A program made the translations under genes and the position numbers. Below, piece after piece: positions 10,492 to 22,400 of a stretch of DNA of 64,000 nucleotides. The stretch is from positions 71,489,910-71,553,909 of the forward strand of contig CM043960.1 of assembly GCA_014529385.2 (NCBI GenBank). Direction: 5' to 3'. Position 1 is the first letter of the stretch, and the number at the start of each line of letters is the position of its first letter. Under the pieces are notes generated by a model. The model was not told where the DNA came from, ran no database searches, and saw only the letters and a program-made list of their open reading frames with translations. This DNA comes from Adiantum capillus-veneris. Its lineage: Eukaryota > Streptophyta > Polypodiopsida > Polypodiales > Pteridaceae.

Positions 10492-12414
10492 CATTCTCAA
10501 TGCGAACCCGACATACCTAGAAAATACTAGAAGGACATAATTTTCTATGATTTAAGTTGATTGTGTTTGATTGCAAAAAATTCTGGGTAAACCCAAATGT
10601 ATAGACCCTTATTTAACGTGAGTCTACAAAGAGATGAGGACATATCTCAGAAATGAGCCTTTAGGTGTGTATATAAGTCAAAATAGCAATTTTTATGCAA
10701 AAAATTGAGGAAAATGGAGTCATCCGGTCAAAAACATGAAAAGCAAGTGATATAGCAGACTATCGTGCTATTTTGGATTTATTTTGATTTATTGGTATTT
10801 TTTGGATTGCTTTTGTTAATTTCCTTTTCTTTTTCACTAATTTTGGAAGAAAAACAAAGGAAAATAGAAAAGTCAAATAAGATGGAGACGGAATGACAAA
10901 AGAAAGAAACAAGAGGGATCAACATGTCAAGGATAACATACGGTGAAGTTGGGGTGCAGTTATAGAAAAGTTGCGAAAAGCTCGACTCTAGCAATTTTTG
11001 GATAAAATGAGAAATTTTCCAGAATTGAGACAAATGGAGTCCAAATGAATTTTTTTTGGAGCCTAAGATGCACCTTGCAACAAAATAGGAGCACATGTCA
11101 AATTTCATGACAAGTGACTCAGGAACCCCGATATAAGATATTTTGGGACCAATTACTACCTCATTTCTACTATTCACAAATGAGAGAGCTCTAGAGAGAC
11201 CTAGAGCGCGAGGATTTTCTACAGCTTCATACGACGCACACAAGACACCGATGAGCACCACACATGAGAGGTAGGATCCTCACCATAAAGCTCTACTTGC
11301 TCTACACGAACTTCATTGCGAAAAACCAACAAAAAGGGCAATGGGGCATCGCTGGAAAGAAGTCAAAACGGTACTGCCACGTAATAACCACTAATCCAAT
11401 TGCTACAAAACTTGATGGGGGGTTAACCCTAGGCTAGGGGAACAAGGCTATGACCTCCTATGCTGATTTAGGTCAGCCAAAAAAACCTAACTACCGGGAG
11501 CCTGAAGAAGCCAATCTGGGAAAAATAGCCGGAATGCCGCCAAACTTCATGAATAAGTACTCCTCGAGGTTCCCTGTAAGCCTATGCAAATGCCTACATG
11601 AACAAACTACTAGAAGATAGTCCAAACACCAAATTATGCTTTGGATACGCAAAGCGTCATTTGGCTCTCACGACCAAACCGTGCGTCCGCTTGCTACCAA
11701 GCTTCACGAGCTTCATCGATATATCATCAACAACCAACATGTATGGTTAAACATCAACAAAAAATTTTGCCGACCATCTCCTCACAAAAAGATGCTATTT
11801 GAGCGACAAATTGCAAAAAAGGTTAGCCGTAACACCAAATGCTACCCCAAAGCCATGGGAAGGTGCTCTATTGCATCTACAAGCTCAAAAGGTGAATCTC
11901 AAGAAGAATTACCGCGGAAAGTCATCTCCAAGTGAAGAAATCCCTTTTCGAGAGACTGAAATTCCAAACAAGGAGTTTCTATGCTAAACCAATAACTTTT
12001 TAATTTGAAAACTAGTAATTAGGGCTTAGGGAACAAGCACAAAGCACTGCAAAGCACCAAAAGGTGATTTTGATCAAATAGACATCTTACATGTATGATG
12101 TCTCACAACCATATTTTGCACATAACTCACTCCTATGAATACACAAATACATTATGCATACCCTAAACATGAAGTACACCAAATTTCATGAGATTTGGAG
12201 CTAAGGAGGATTGCTGATACCCAAAAGCGCAAAGTCTAGGCTAAATCTCAAAAATTAGCTTTAGACCTATCAAAAGTGCTCCAAATCAAGTCAAAACAAG
12301 CACAAAGCATGCACTTAGCACATACATTATGCCCCTATGCTCAAATGTTTGATTTACAAGTGTATATATCATACACGTATACTCTCTAGTTCTAACATAG
12401 AAGAGTTTTGTCAA
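10492..12414. other. Probable LTR or flanking DNA of B1, no gene recognised
   Basis: By position the left part should be the 3' LTR of B1, but I could not find a matching LTR end or a clear counterpart at B2. A 160-codon minus-strand ORF (10779-11261) and a 99-codon plus-strand ORF (11636-11935) show no known motif. The region ends where the truncated pol of the chromovirus array begins. Confidence 0.4.
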
Positions 12415-14885
12415 GATCTGTTTGATAAGCTACAAGGCTCTAACTACTTCAGTAGGATTGACCTTAAGAGTGGCTATCATCAAATAAGGATAATGGACGA
12501 AGATATCTTAAAGACCGCGTTTCGCACAACGTTTGGTCTTTATGAATATCTAGTCATGCCTTTTGGCTTGACTAATGCACCAGCTACGTTCAATCGTTTG
12601 ATGGAGAAAATTTTTAGACCATATCATAAATTCACTGGAGTGCTCTTTGATGATATCATCATCTACTCCAAGTCTTTGAAGGAACATAAGCAACATCTCC
12701 AAGTGATTTTTCAAGCATTGAGGGAGAACAAGCTTTATCTCAACCAAAAGAAGAGCGAATTCTTCCTTCAAGAGATTCAATACCTAGGTCATATTATCTC
12801 TAAAGATGGTATCCAAATGGATCCATCAAAGTTAGAGGTAATAAAAGCATGGCCTAACCCAAGAAATCTACATGAGCTAAGAAGCTTTGTTGGTATATGC
12901 GCATACTATAGACGCTTCATAGCAAAATTCTCTCAAGTAGTAGGACCACTACACGACTTAACTAAGAAGAACGTTAAGTTTGTATGGACTGCTAAGGAGA
13001 AAAATTCTTTTGAAAGGCTCAAAGAGATACTTACTTCCCAACCAGTCCTCGTGCTTCCGGATCTCTCAAAGCCATTTGAGGTCCAATGTGATGGTTGTGG
13101 TGATTGCCTTGGAGCAGTTTTGCTTCAAGAAGGGCATGCCATAGCATATGAGAGCCAAAGGCTCAATATTGATGAACGAATCTTGGGCATTTATGAGAAA
13201 GAGCTTTTAGCTATTCTACATGCCCTAAACACATGGAAGCACTACCTATTGGGGACTCCATTTATCCTACGAACCGACCACCAAAGTCTCAAGTATTTCA
13301 TGACGCAAACCAAGCTTTCCGACAAACAAATGAGGTGCGAAAATTTTCTTTCACAATTTAATTTCCATATTGCTCACATAGCTGGTAAGCACAATCAAGT
13401 TGCCGATGCACTTTCACGACGACCGAAAGTTAATGCGGTGTCTATAGCTACTCAAAATGATCTATCCTCTATGATAGATGAGTATGCTACTGACCTTGAC
13501 TTTAGAGACATAATGTCAGCCCTTGCTTTGGGGAAGAAAGAGGAACCATTCACCTTGCAGGATGGTTATCTTCTCCATGAAAATAGGCTATGTGTTACCC
13601 ATTCCCTTCGTGAGGAAGTTATGTATGAATCCCATGCTCCTCCATATGCGGGGCATAGAGGTATTCAACCTACTCTACGAGGAGAAGAGACGTATTTCTA
13701 TTGGCCTACCGTGAAAGTGGACATACAAGAGTATGTATCAAAATGTGTAGTATGCCAAAAGACCAAGTATGATAGAGGGAAGCCACCTGGATTACTCCAG
13801 CCATTGCCTATTCCAAATTCACCATGGGAGAGTATATCCATGGATTTCATCTTTGGATTACCCAAGTCTATCCATGGGAATACAGGAATATGGACAATAG
13901 TCGACAGGTTTAGCAAGCAAGCACATTTTATTCCTGTCAAAAAGAGTATTAAGGCACATCAAATGGCAACTCTCTTCATATCTCAGATTTTCAAGCACCA
14001 TGGATTACCCACATCCATCGTGTCAGATAGAGATCCTAGAATGACCAGTAATTTTTGAAAAGGTCTCTTTGAAAATCTAGGAACAAGATTGAATTTCTCT
14101 TCGGCCTACCACCCACAAACGGATGGCCAAAGTGAGAGAGCCAATCTTACGATACTCGATCTACTCAAGACTTATGTTACCGAAGTAGATCAACGCTCAC
14201 AATGGGAAAAGTACTTACCTCTTGTAGAGTATGCCTACAATAATACTGTACATACTTCTACGGGAAAATCACCTTTTGAGATCATTGAGGGAAGACCTAA
14301 AAGTCCCTTGCTACTCAAAGTACATGGGAAGATCTTCGCCACCGATGAGTATAGCCGTGACTTACAAGAATCTTTTCAAAAGATAGGGAGGCTATATCCA
14401 TCTCTCAACAAAGGCAAAAAGCTACTGCTGATAAGCACAGAAGAGCCTTAATGTTCAAAGAAAATGATTGGGTCTTACTCAAGTTTCCTAAGGCTCGATT
14501 AAGGCAAACGACGGGCAAAAATCCTACGGGCCATCAAAAGTATTATGCTAAACTAGCCAAAAGATACTATGGTCCTTTCCAAATCTTGAAGCCCATCAAT
14601 GAGACGGCTTATCAACTCAAGTTGCCCAACCATTGGCTCATACACAATGCCTTTCATGTAAGACTACTTAAGCCCTACAAAGGAGAGCCACCAACTGAAC
14701 CAATCATTGAAGACCCTCCCGAAGTTAAAGACCAAGAAGAGGTGCTACAACCCAAAGCTGTCCTTCGGCATGAAGACAAGGTACTAAGACATGGTAAGAT
14801 TATCCGACGGTATCTTATTAAGTTCAAAAATTATCCTTTTGAAGATGCTAGATGGATGCAAGGAGTACAGCATAAGGGTAGATGA
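12415..14885 (+). pseudogene. A0: RT, RNase H, integrase and chromodomain, 5'-truncated
   Basis: Similarity to A1 begins abruptly at AGATCTGTTTGATAAG (12415). RT has the catalytic FDDIIIYSK, RNase H has EVQCDGCGDCLGA, YEKELLAIL and RTDHQSLKYF, and integrase has an HHCC domain ending CVVCQKT, then MDFIFGLP and SDRDPR. A TGA after TSNF (14056-14058) breaks integrase and is present at the same place in A1. Integrase continues at 14089 with AYHPQTDGQSERANL, which carries the catalytic glutamate. A frameshift near 14385 separates it from the C-terminal block at 14451-14885, which ends in a chromodomain-like segment (YLIKFKNYPFEDARWMQ). Chromodomains direct integration to marked chromatin. The copy is inactive. 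Confidence 0.9.
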
Positions 14886-15351
14886 ACCTATGCTACATTA
14901 GAGTAAGAAAATGTACAAATTTCTTTTAAATGACTCATGTTTTTGTCTTATAAGACTAGTCCTCTTTTTAATTGTGCACAAATTTAACTAGTATGCATGC
15001 TTAGAATCATGTTTGTGATGACGATGTCTCTCAGACACCAAGTAGAATTTGTCACTCTACTTTGGGAGAATGAAATGGACTAAAGAGCAGACATGCTTGC
15101 GGCAGCTATGTCTCCCAAGCACCAAATGGATTAGTCATCCATCTTGGAAAGATGTCGTAGGGTAAAAAGGGATCCTCTACCCGCTAAGTAAGATTGACTA
15201 ATGACTAAGGCTTTATCTCTTCTACCTCATAGTCGAGGACGACTATGATTTCAAGAGAGAGGCAATGTCATAAAATCTAATATCTAACCAACCCAAATGA
15301 TTTTCTCATATTAAATTGATCACTTAATGTGGGAGAATAAACGGGAACAAG
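14886..15351 (+). other. A0 3' untranslated region up to the LTR
   Basis: Noncoding stretch between the chromodomain stop and LTR1. It is repeated with few changes at 21934-22400 before LTR2. The last bases are purine-rich (GTGGGAGAATAAACGGGAAC), a weak polypurine tract. Confidence 0.65.
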
Positions 15352-16862
15352 TGTTAAGATATAGATATGTGCTTATAGATCTATCTCAACACGGGGCCAC
15401 TAGTAAAGGGGCCCAAATGAGAGATGGTCTATCAAAGAGAAAGGCTAACCAATGGAGCATAAGATCTTAGGGTTAGCACCATTGAAGACCTCCAATAATG
15501 TGTGTAAAAGTCCTTTGACCTTAGGTAAGCTAGGGTTGAGCTTGAGGCGGGAACCCGGCCCAAGCTCGAGGTGCTTGTTGTGCTTGAGGTGCTTGTCATG
15601 CTTGAGGTGCTTGATTAAGGTGCTTGACCTGCTACATGCTTGAGGTGCTTGACTTGCTACTTGATTAAGGTGCTCGAGGTGCTTTGACATGCTTGCCTGA
15701 GATGCTTGTGGGAACACCCCTAGTTCAAGTGCATTGTCATGCTTGATGACTAAGGTGCTTGAGCACCAAAAGTCAAAAGTATCCCTACAAGAGGGGGGGC
15801 GAGCCCTTTTCCTAGGGGATAGAGAGAGAACACACACTCACACACACAAGGAAGGCCCAAGCTTGAAGAGGCAGCAGGGACACATGTCAGGCCCCTACCT
15901 ATGTTACCTTCATGAGATGCCTGAAGCCTATTGGTTGGCCACCCAAGGGGTTCAATAGTAATTTAGGAGATTTAAATAATTGATTTAGCATTTATCTAGT
16001 CCTCTCTCTCAAAGGGGAAAGGGGGACACTTGTCTCAAGGCTACCCCTACTGCTTGTAATGCCTCCTGCTTATGATTGGCTAGGCCTGGAGGGGTCCAAT
16101 GAGCTTCAAGCATGAGCTACAAGGAGGGGTCGACCCAAGCAATCTAGGGGGTTGCTTAGGGGGTATACTCACCCACACACACTCACAAACACTCTCATTG
16201 TGTACTATGCAAAGTGCAAGAGCTCCCTCTCCAAGCAAGTAGAGGTTGAGAGCCTACACCAACACTCTTGGCTATGGAGTGCAAATCCAACCAAGAGCCA
16301 TGCTTCAATGCTTAAGCTTGCCATCTCCTTCTTCTTCATTACTATGCTATTATGTATGCTAGCAACAAGAGTTATGATAAGTGAGGAACTAATTCTTTCT
16401 CCTACGAAATGTTTCTCCTTCCTATTCTCTACCCTCATTCCCCGCTAGCTCTCTCCACCTTCGAAGGTGTTTGAGGTCTTGGGACTGAGGCTTGGGATAG
16501 CTAAAGCTTTCTTAAAGTTTATGTTATGTTTGTGATGCATGAAGCTTTCCATCTTCATTGCATCACCTAGGTCACAAGGAACACAAAGACTGTATTGTAA
16601 CAAGTCTCTCTTAATGGGAGAAATCATAATACAAATGCCTATTGGAGGGGGGACGGGCTCCACATAAATCCGGTCCTCAACTATTGTCATGCTCTCTAAA
16701 TTCTCTCTCTTGCAAAAGTATTGTTTATGCCAAGTTAACTAATTGCTATGATTATGTTGCTATCTTCAATTATGTTCACCTGTTATGCTCACAAAGTTAT
16801 TTCTCAAAAGTACTCTCATTAATTTCCGCTACTCTCAAGTTAAATAGGCCAATTCCATTACA
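15352..16862 (+). repeat. Family A LTR1
   Basis: Starts TGTTAAGATATAG and ends CCAATTCCATTACA. The end is fixed by the primer-binding site one base later, and the start by the purine-rich stretch and by the matching start of LTR2. Length 1511 bp. An internal minisatellite of TGCTTGAGG(TGCT) units lies at about 15575-15715. ORFs inside it recur in LTR2 only because the LTRs are copies; I do not regard them as genes. Confidence 0.85.
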
Positions 16863-16863
16863 T

Positions 16864-16875
16864 TGGTATCAGAGC
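16864..16875 (+). promoter_or_regulatory. Primer-binding site, initiator tRNA-Met
   Basis: TGGTATCAGAGC one base after the LTR end is complementary to the 3' end of plant initiator tRNA-Met, the usual minus-strand primer of plant LTR elements. Confidence 0.9.
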
Positions 16876-17276
16876 ATTTGGTTTCTCTTTTCTTTCTTAA
16901 GAAGAGAGGTCCATAAGTAGCCTATAAATGGTTGATGTTGTTAATTATAATAGGGTAAGTGGAACTGAGATCTATTATCGGTTTTGTTGAGCCCACTATG
17001 TGGGGGATGGTGCACACCTCGGGAGCGTTGGACTTAATAACGGAGTCTTTTTAGACTTGCCTACGGCTTTACCATTATTGAGCCATAAGAAGTCCGAAAG
17101 GAGCTAGCCCTTGGCAACTCTGCTATGTTAGACCTACTCCTCTAGTCTCTATAATTAACCACTTTGAGCCGTGGGTATAGATACTTAAGAGCCGATTTTC
17201 AAAGGCTAAGAGGAGTGGCAACTAAGGTTTTGAATTGCCAAAGCATATACTAAGTACATACATAAATTTTGTTAAC
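16876..17276 (+). other. A1 5' leader
   Basis: Untranslated leader between primer-binding site and gag, closely matched by 23917-24317 in A2. No coding signal is seen. Confidence 0.7.
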
Positions 17277-18595
17277 ATGGCTGACAATAATCAAGAGAGT
17301 AGAATGAGCATTGATAGCTTTGATTTTGCACATGAAAGTGCTAATGATGATGCTCCCATGTTTGTGAATTATCTCGTCACTAGGTTGCAGCAAGCTATGG
17401 GCAACCTTGCTTTGCAAGCCAAAGTTACTCAACAACTTCGGGCTTATGGAATTTCCCTTCCTCTCCAAGTGGAGAGAGAGCTTAGGAGGCCTCTTGAAGA
17501 GACCCCCAAAAGAAGACTCTCTCCCATTGAAGAGGAGGAATCCAAAGAGCAAGAAAGCAAGGAAAGTTTAAGTTCCTCTGAAGATGTGGCTCCACGAAGA
17601 CGGCGGTCTAGACGATCGCCTAGTCCTCATCACTCTGAAAGGCAAGAGAGGAAACAAAGGAAGAAAAGGGATAGGAAGAGGTCACCCTCTTCTCCTTCTG
17701 CTTCACCTTCCTCCTCTTCCGATGAAAGTTATGGCTATTCTCCTAGAGAATACAAGAGGGGAGGACATCGCAAGTCATTTCCTGCATGGCGAATGTCACA
17801 AAAGCTAAAGAAGTTCAAGGAGGGAGGAAAGAGTATCTCTTTTCTCACCTATGATGGCACCTTCGGTGCTACCGACAAAGTGTTGGCCTTCATCCAGCAA
17901 TTTGATGCGGCCTTTGGAGATGAGGGCTTCACAGAGTCCTCCAAGCTACGCCATGTAGCTATCCACTTCCAAAAATCAGCTCGTCAATGGTGGGCTAGCC
18001 TTCGTGGAAATGGTGAAGCCCCAAAGACATGGAAAACTCTACGAGTTTCCATCATGAAGCAATTCCTTGCAAGCGATGCAAAGGACAAAGTGCTTACCGA
18101 ATGGCGCAGCTTGAAGCTCCTCTCCCATGAGTCTATCCACAAATATGTAGACAAGTTTTGGGATTTACATCTCAAGGCTACTGTTTTTCAAAAGATAGAC
18201 TTTGCCGAGCAAAGACATCAATTCTGTGAGGGATTACCTGAAGAGATGGTCACACCATGGTTGCTTCACGCATCAATTTCCATCAAGGGGCTACACGTAA
18301 TGTCAAGCCCATGGAAAAAAAAGATAAAAATGATGCAAAGGGAAAAAACAATGTTCAAAATACTTCCCAAGCCAATTCCAACAACAACAACAATCGGTCC
18401 AAGGAGAAGGGAGTTTACAAAGGTAAAAACAAACTCTCTCCTGAAGAGCTTGAAGATTTTCGCAAGGACCATAAGTGTTTCAAGTGTGGGGAGCAAGGAC
18501 ATGGCTATCGTTCTTGCCCCAAGAAGAATGCTCGCAATGAGTCTCCTAGGGCTTCTACCATCGAAGCTCCAAAAGAGGATGCTCATTGCAAATGA
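17277..18595 (+). pseudogene. A1 gag (capsid and zinc knuckle), frameshifted
   Basis: I choose the ATG at 17277 (AACATGGCTG), which gives MADNNQESRM and matches the ATG at 24318 in A2; the in-frame ATG at 17235 lies in the leader. A basic Ser/Arg-rich segment (17580-17730) precedes the capsid-like part containing ARQWWASLRG and the typical gag block up to 18240. Compared with A2, A1 lacks some 55 bp after GLPEEM (18245), which shifts the frame. The CCHC knuckle CFKCGEQGHGYRSC (about 18476-18517) is therefore in another frame. A TGA at 18593-18595 replaces the GGA of A2 and separates gag from protease. Gag forms the particle and binds RNA. This copy cannot make a full Gag. Confidence 0.9.
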
Positions 18596-18601
18596 TCATC
18601 A

Positions 18602-19390
18602 CTTTCCTATGCTTGGGAAAAGGTAAGAGAGCATGATGACTTTATCTTGTTTGACCCTGGCTCTACTCTCAACTTCATATCAATAGGGTTGGCCACCAAG
18701 TTGGGCATTCAAGCTTTTGAGACGGGAGATATAGTAGTGGCTGATGCATCTTTCAAGGGACAACAAGCCTCCGTTACTCCCTTGATTGGGAGGTTGAGGA
18801 TTCATGTCCAAAGCTATGTCGACAAAGAAGACTTCGTCATCTCTCCTCTCCAACATGAGGATGTTATCCTAGGGGCAACATGGTTTGATCGCATGGCTGC
18901 CAACATGAAGTTCCCTGAAAGGAAAATCTACTTCACCTATAGGGGAAAGAACATGTATATAGATGCTAGTGAGTGTGGTCGCACTATTCCACTTGTAAAT
19001 CCTCTCGCTTTTGATAAGTCAATGAAGAGCTCAGTTTCTGCGTACATGATTTTTGTCAAAGAGTCTCTAAAAGATACTAATGTTTCATCAAATGTAAATA
19101 ATGGGAATCAAGAAGAGTTAGACTTGTCTAATTTTCTAAAAGGATTCCAAGATGCATTCATCGATGATATCCCTATGGACTTACCTCCAAAACGAGGGGA
19201 TGATGACCATCGCATTGATCTCCTTCCTGGAAGCTCACCACCTAACAAGCCTCCTTATCGAGTCTCACAAGCTCAACAAGAGGAGATCATGAGGCAAGTA
19301 CAAGAACTGGTAGACAAAGGGATGGTGAGGCCTGGTTCCTCTCCCTTTTGTTCTCCAGTCCTTTTAATGCAAAAAAAAGATGGTACATAG
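18602..19390 (+). pseudogene. A1 protease and RT N-terminus
   Basis: The retropepsin active site reads FDPGSTLNFIS (18649-18681), in place of the common DSGATHNFIS: an aspartate is present, but the following serine is proline. The flap and later part include PLQHEDVILGATWF. The frame then enters the RT N-terminus (PGSSPFCSPVLLMQKKDGT) and stops at TAG 19388-19390, where related RTs have a tryptophan. The following frame resumes at once with RMCVDYRALN. The protease matures the polyprotein. The stop would uncouple it from polymerase. Confidence 0.85.
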
Positions 19391-19393
19391 CGT

Positions 19394-21106
19394 ATGTGTG
19401 TGGACTATCGAGCACTAAACCATATCACTATCAAAAACAAATTTCCCGTACCTCGGGTAGAAGATCTGTTTGATAAGCTACAAGGCTCTACCTACTTCAG
19501 TAGGATTGACCTTACGAGTGGCTATCATCAAATAAAGATAGTGGACGAAGATATCTTAAAGACCATGTTTTGCACAACGTTTGGTCTTTATGAATATCTA
19601 GTCATGCCTTTTGGCTTGACTAATGCACCAGCTATGTTCAATCGTTTGATGGAGAAAATTTTTAGACCATATGGTAAATTCACTAGAGTGTTCTTTGATG
19701 ATATCATCATCTACTCCAAGTCTTTGAAGGAACATAAGCAACATCTCCAAGTGATTTTTCAAGCATTGAGGGAGAACAAGCTTTATCTCAACCAAAAGAA
19801 GAGCGAATTCTTCCTTCAAGAGATTCAATACCTAGGTCATATTATCTCTAAAGATGGTATCCAAATGGATCCATCAAAGTTAGAGGTAATAAAAGCATGG
19901 CCTAACCCAAGAAATCTACATGAGCTAAGAAGCTTTGTTGGTATATGCGCATACTATAGACGCTTCATAGCAAAATTCTCTCAAGTAGTAGGACCACTAC
20001 ACGACTTAACTAAGAAGAACGTTAAGTTTGTATGGACTGCTAAGGAGAAAAATTCTTTTGAAAGGCTCAAAGAGATACTTACTTCCCAACCAGTCCTCGT
20101 GCTTCCGGATCTCTCAAAGCCATTTGAGGTCCAATGTGATGGTTGTGGTGATTGCCTTGGAGCAGTTTTGCTTCAAGAAGGGCATGCCATAGCATATGAG
20201 AGCCAAAGGCTCAATATTGATGAACGAATCTTGGGCATTTATGAGAAAGAGCTTTTAGCTATTCTACATGCCCTAAACACATGGAAGCACTACCTATTGG
20301 GGACTCCATTTATCCTACGAACCGACCACCAAAGTCTCAAGTATTTCATGACGCAAACCAAGCTTTCCGACAAACAAATGAGGTGCGAAAATTTTCTTTC
20401 ACAATTTAATTTCCATATTGCTCACATAGCTGGTAAGCACAATCAAGTTGCCGATGCACTTTCACGACGACCGAAAGTTAATGCGGTGTCTATAGCTACT
20501 CAAAATGATCTATCCTCTATGATAGATGAGTATGCTACTGACCTTGACTTTAGAGACATAATGTCAGCCCTTGCTTTGGGGAAGAAAGAGGAACCATTCA
20601 CCTTGCAGGATGGTTATCTTCTCCACGGCAATAGGCTATGTGTTACCCATTCCCTTCGTGAGAAAGTTATGTATGAATCCCATGCTCCTCCATATGCGGG
20701 GCATAGAGGTATTCAACCTACTCTCCGAGGAGTAGAGACGTACTTCTATTGGCCTACCATGAAAGTGGACATACAAGAGTATGTATCAAAATGTGTAGTA
20801 TGCCAAAAGACCAAGTATGATATAGGGAAGCCACCTGGATTACTCCAGCCATTGCCTATTCCAAATTCACCATGGGAGAGTATATCCATGGATTTCATCT
20901 TTGGATTACCCAAGTCTATCCATGGGAATACAGGAATATGGACAATAGTCGACAGGTTTAGCAAGCAAGCACATTTTATTCCTGTCAAAAAGAGTATTAA
21001 GGCACATCAAATGGCAACTCTCTTCATATCTCAGATTTTCAAGCACCATGGATTACCCACATCCATCGTGTCAGATAGAGATCCTAGAATGACCAGTAAT
21101 TTTTGA
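19394..21106 (+). pseudogene. A1 reverse transcriptase, RNase H and integrase
   Basis: A 570-codon open frame. RT: MCVDYRALN at the start and FFDDIIIYSK as the catalytic block. RNase H: EVQCDGCGDCLGA, YEKELLAIL and RTDHQSLKYF provide the acidic residues. Integrase: HHCC domain (HAPPYAGH to CVVCQKT), then MDFIFGLP and SDRDPR for the first two catalytic aspartates. A TGA directly after TSNF (21104-21106) ends the frame before the catalytic glutamate. The same stop is present in A0, so both copies descend from, or have exchanged, an already defective sequence. From about 19711 to 20624 I see no difference from A0, while the 200 bp before it differ at many sites. Confidence 0.92.
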
Positions 21107-21933
21107 AAAGGTCTCTTTGAAAATCTAGGAACAAGATTGAATTTCTCTTCGGCCTACCACCCACAAACGGATGGCCAAAGTGAGAGAGCCAATCTTACGA
21201 TACTCGATCTACTCAAGACTTATGTTACCGAAGTAGATCAACGCTCACAATGGGAAAAGTACTTACCTCTTGTAGAGTATGCCTACAATAATACTGTACT
21301 AAGTTCTACGGGAAAAGCACCTTTTGAGATCATTGAGGGAAGACCTAAAAGTCCCTTGCTACTCAAAGTACATGGGAAGATCTTCGCCGTCGATGAGTAT
21401 AGCCGTGACTTACAAGAATCTTTTCAAAAGATTAGGGAGGCTATATCCATCTCTCAACAAAGGCAAAAACCTACTACTGATAAGCACAGAAGAGCCTTAA
21501 TGTTCAAAGAAAATGATTGGGTCTTACTCAAGTTTCCTAAGGCTCGATTAAGGCAAACGACGGGCAAAAATCCTACGGGCCATCAAAAGTATTATGCTAA
21601 ACTAGCAAAAGATACTATGGTCCTTTCCAAATCTTGAAGCCCATCAATGAGACGGCTTATCAACTCAAGTTGCCCAACCATTGGCTCATACACAATGCCT
21701 TTCATGTAAGACTACTTAAGCCCTACAAAGGAGAGCCACCAACTGAACCAATCATTGAAGACCCTCCCGAAGTTGAAGACCAAGAAGAGGTGCTACTACC
21801 CAAAGCTGTCCTTCGGCATGAAGATAAGGTACTACGACATGGTAAGATTATCGGACGGTATCTTATTAAGTTCAAAAATTATCCTTTTGAAGATGCTAGA
21901 TGGATGCAAGGAGTACAGCTTAAGGGTAGATGA
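21107..21933 (+). pseudogene. A1 integrase C-terminus and chromodomain
   Basis: Continues integrase after the stop: AYHPQTDGQSERANL carries the catalytic glutamate, followed by YAYNNTVLSSTGKAPFEI. One base missing near 21607 relative to A0 shifts the frame (…KLAKDTMV). The next frame from 21634 holds the SH3-like tail (LKLPNHWLIHNAFHVRLLKP) and the chromodomain-like end, YLIKFKNYPFEDARWMQ. The presence of this module classifies family A as a chromovirus. Confidence 0.88.
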
Positions 21934-22400
21934 ACCTATGCTACATTAGAGTAAGCAAATGTAAAAATTTCTTTTAAATGACTCATGTTGTTGTCTTATA
22001 AGACTAGTCCTCTTTTTAATTGTGCACAAATTTATCTAGTATGCATGATTAGAATCATGTTTGTGATAACGACGTCTCTCAAACACCAAGTAGAATTTGT
22101 CACTCTACTTTGGGAGAATGAAATGGACTAAAGAGCAGACATGCTTGCGGCAGCTATGTCTCCCAAGCACCAAATGGATTCGTCATCCATCTTGGAAAGA
22201 TGTCGTAGGGTAAAAAGGGATCCTCTACCCGCTAAGTAAGATTGACTAAATGACTAAGGCTTTATCTCTTCTACCTCATAGTCGAGGACGACTATGATTT
22301 CAAGAGAGAGGTAATGTCATAAAATCTAATATCTAACCAACCCAAATGATTTTCTCATATTAAATTGATCACTTAATGTGGGAGAATAAACGGGAACAAG
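21934..22400 (+). other. A1 3' untranslated region
   Basis: Copy of 14886-15351 with few changes. It ends in the weak purine tract before LTR2. Confidence 0.65.

Noticed and set aside
10779-11261. 160-codon minus-strand ORF after element B1
   Set aside because: No family motif, hydrophobic C-terminal low complexity, sits in the presumed LTR; not enough to call a gene.
15445-15837. Repeated 130-codon minus-strand ORF (also at 22494-22886)
   Set aside because: Conserved between the two loci only because both lie in copies of the same LTR; no motif, and the TGCTTGAGG minisatellite makes up much of it.
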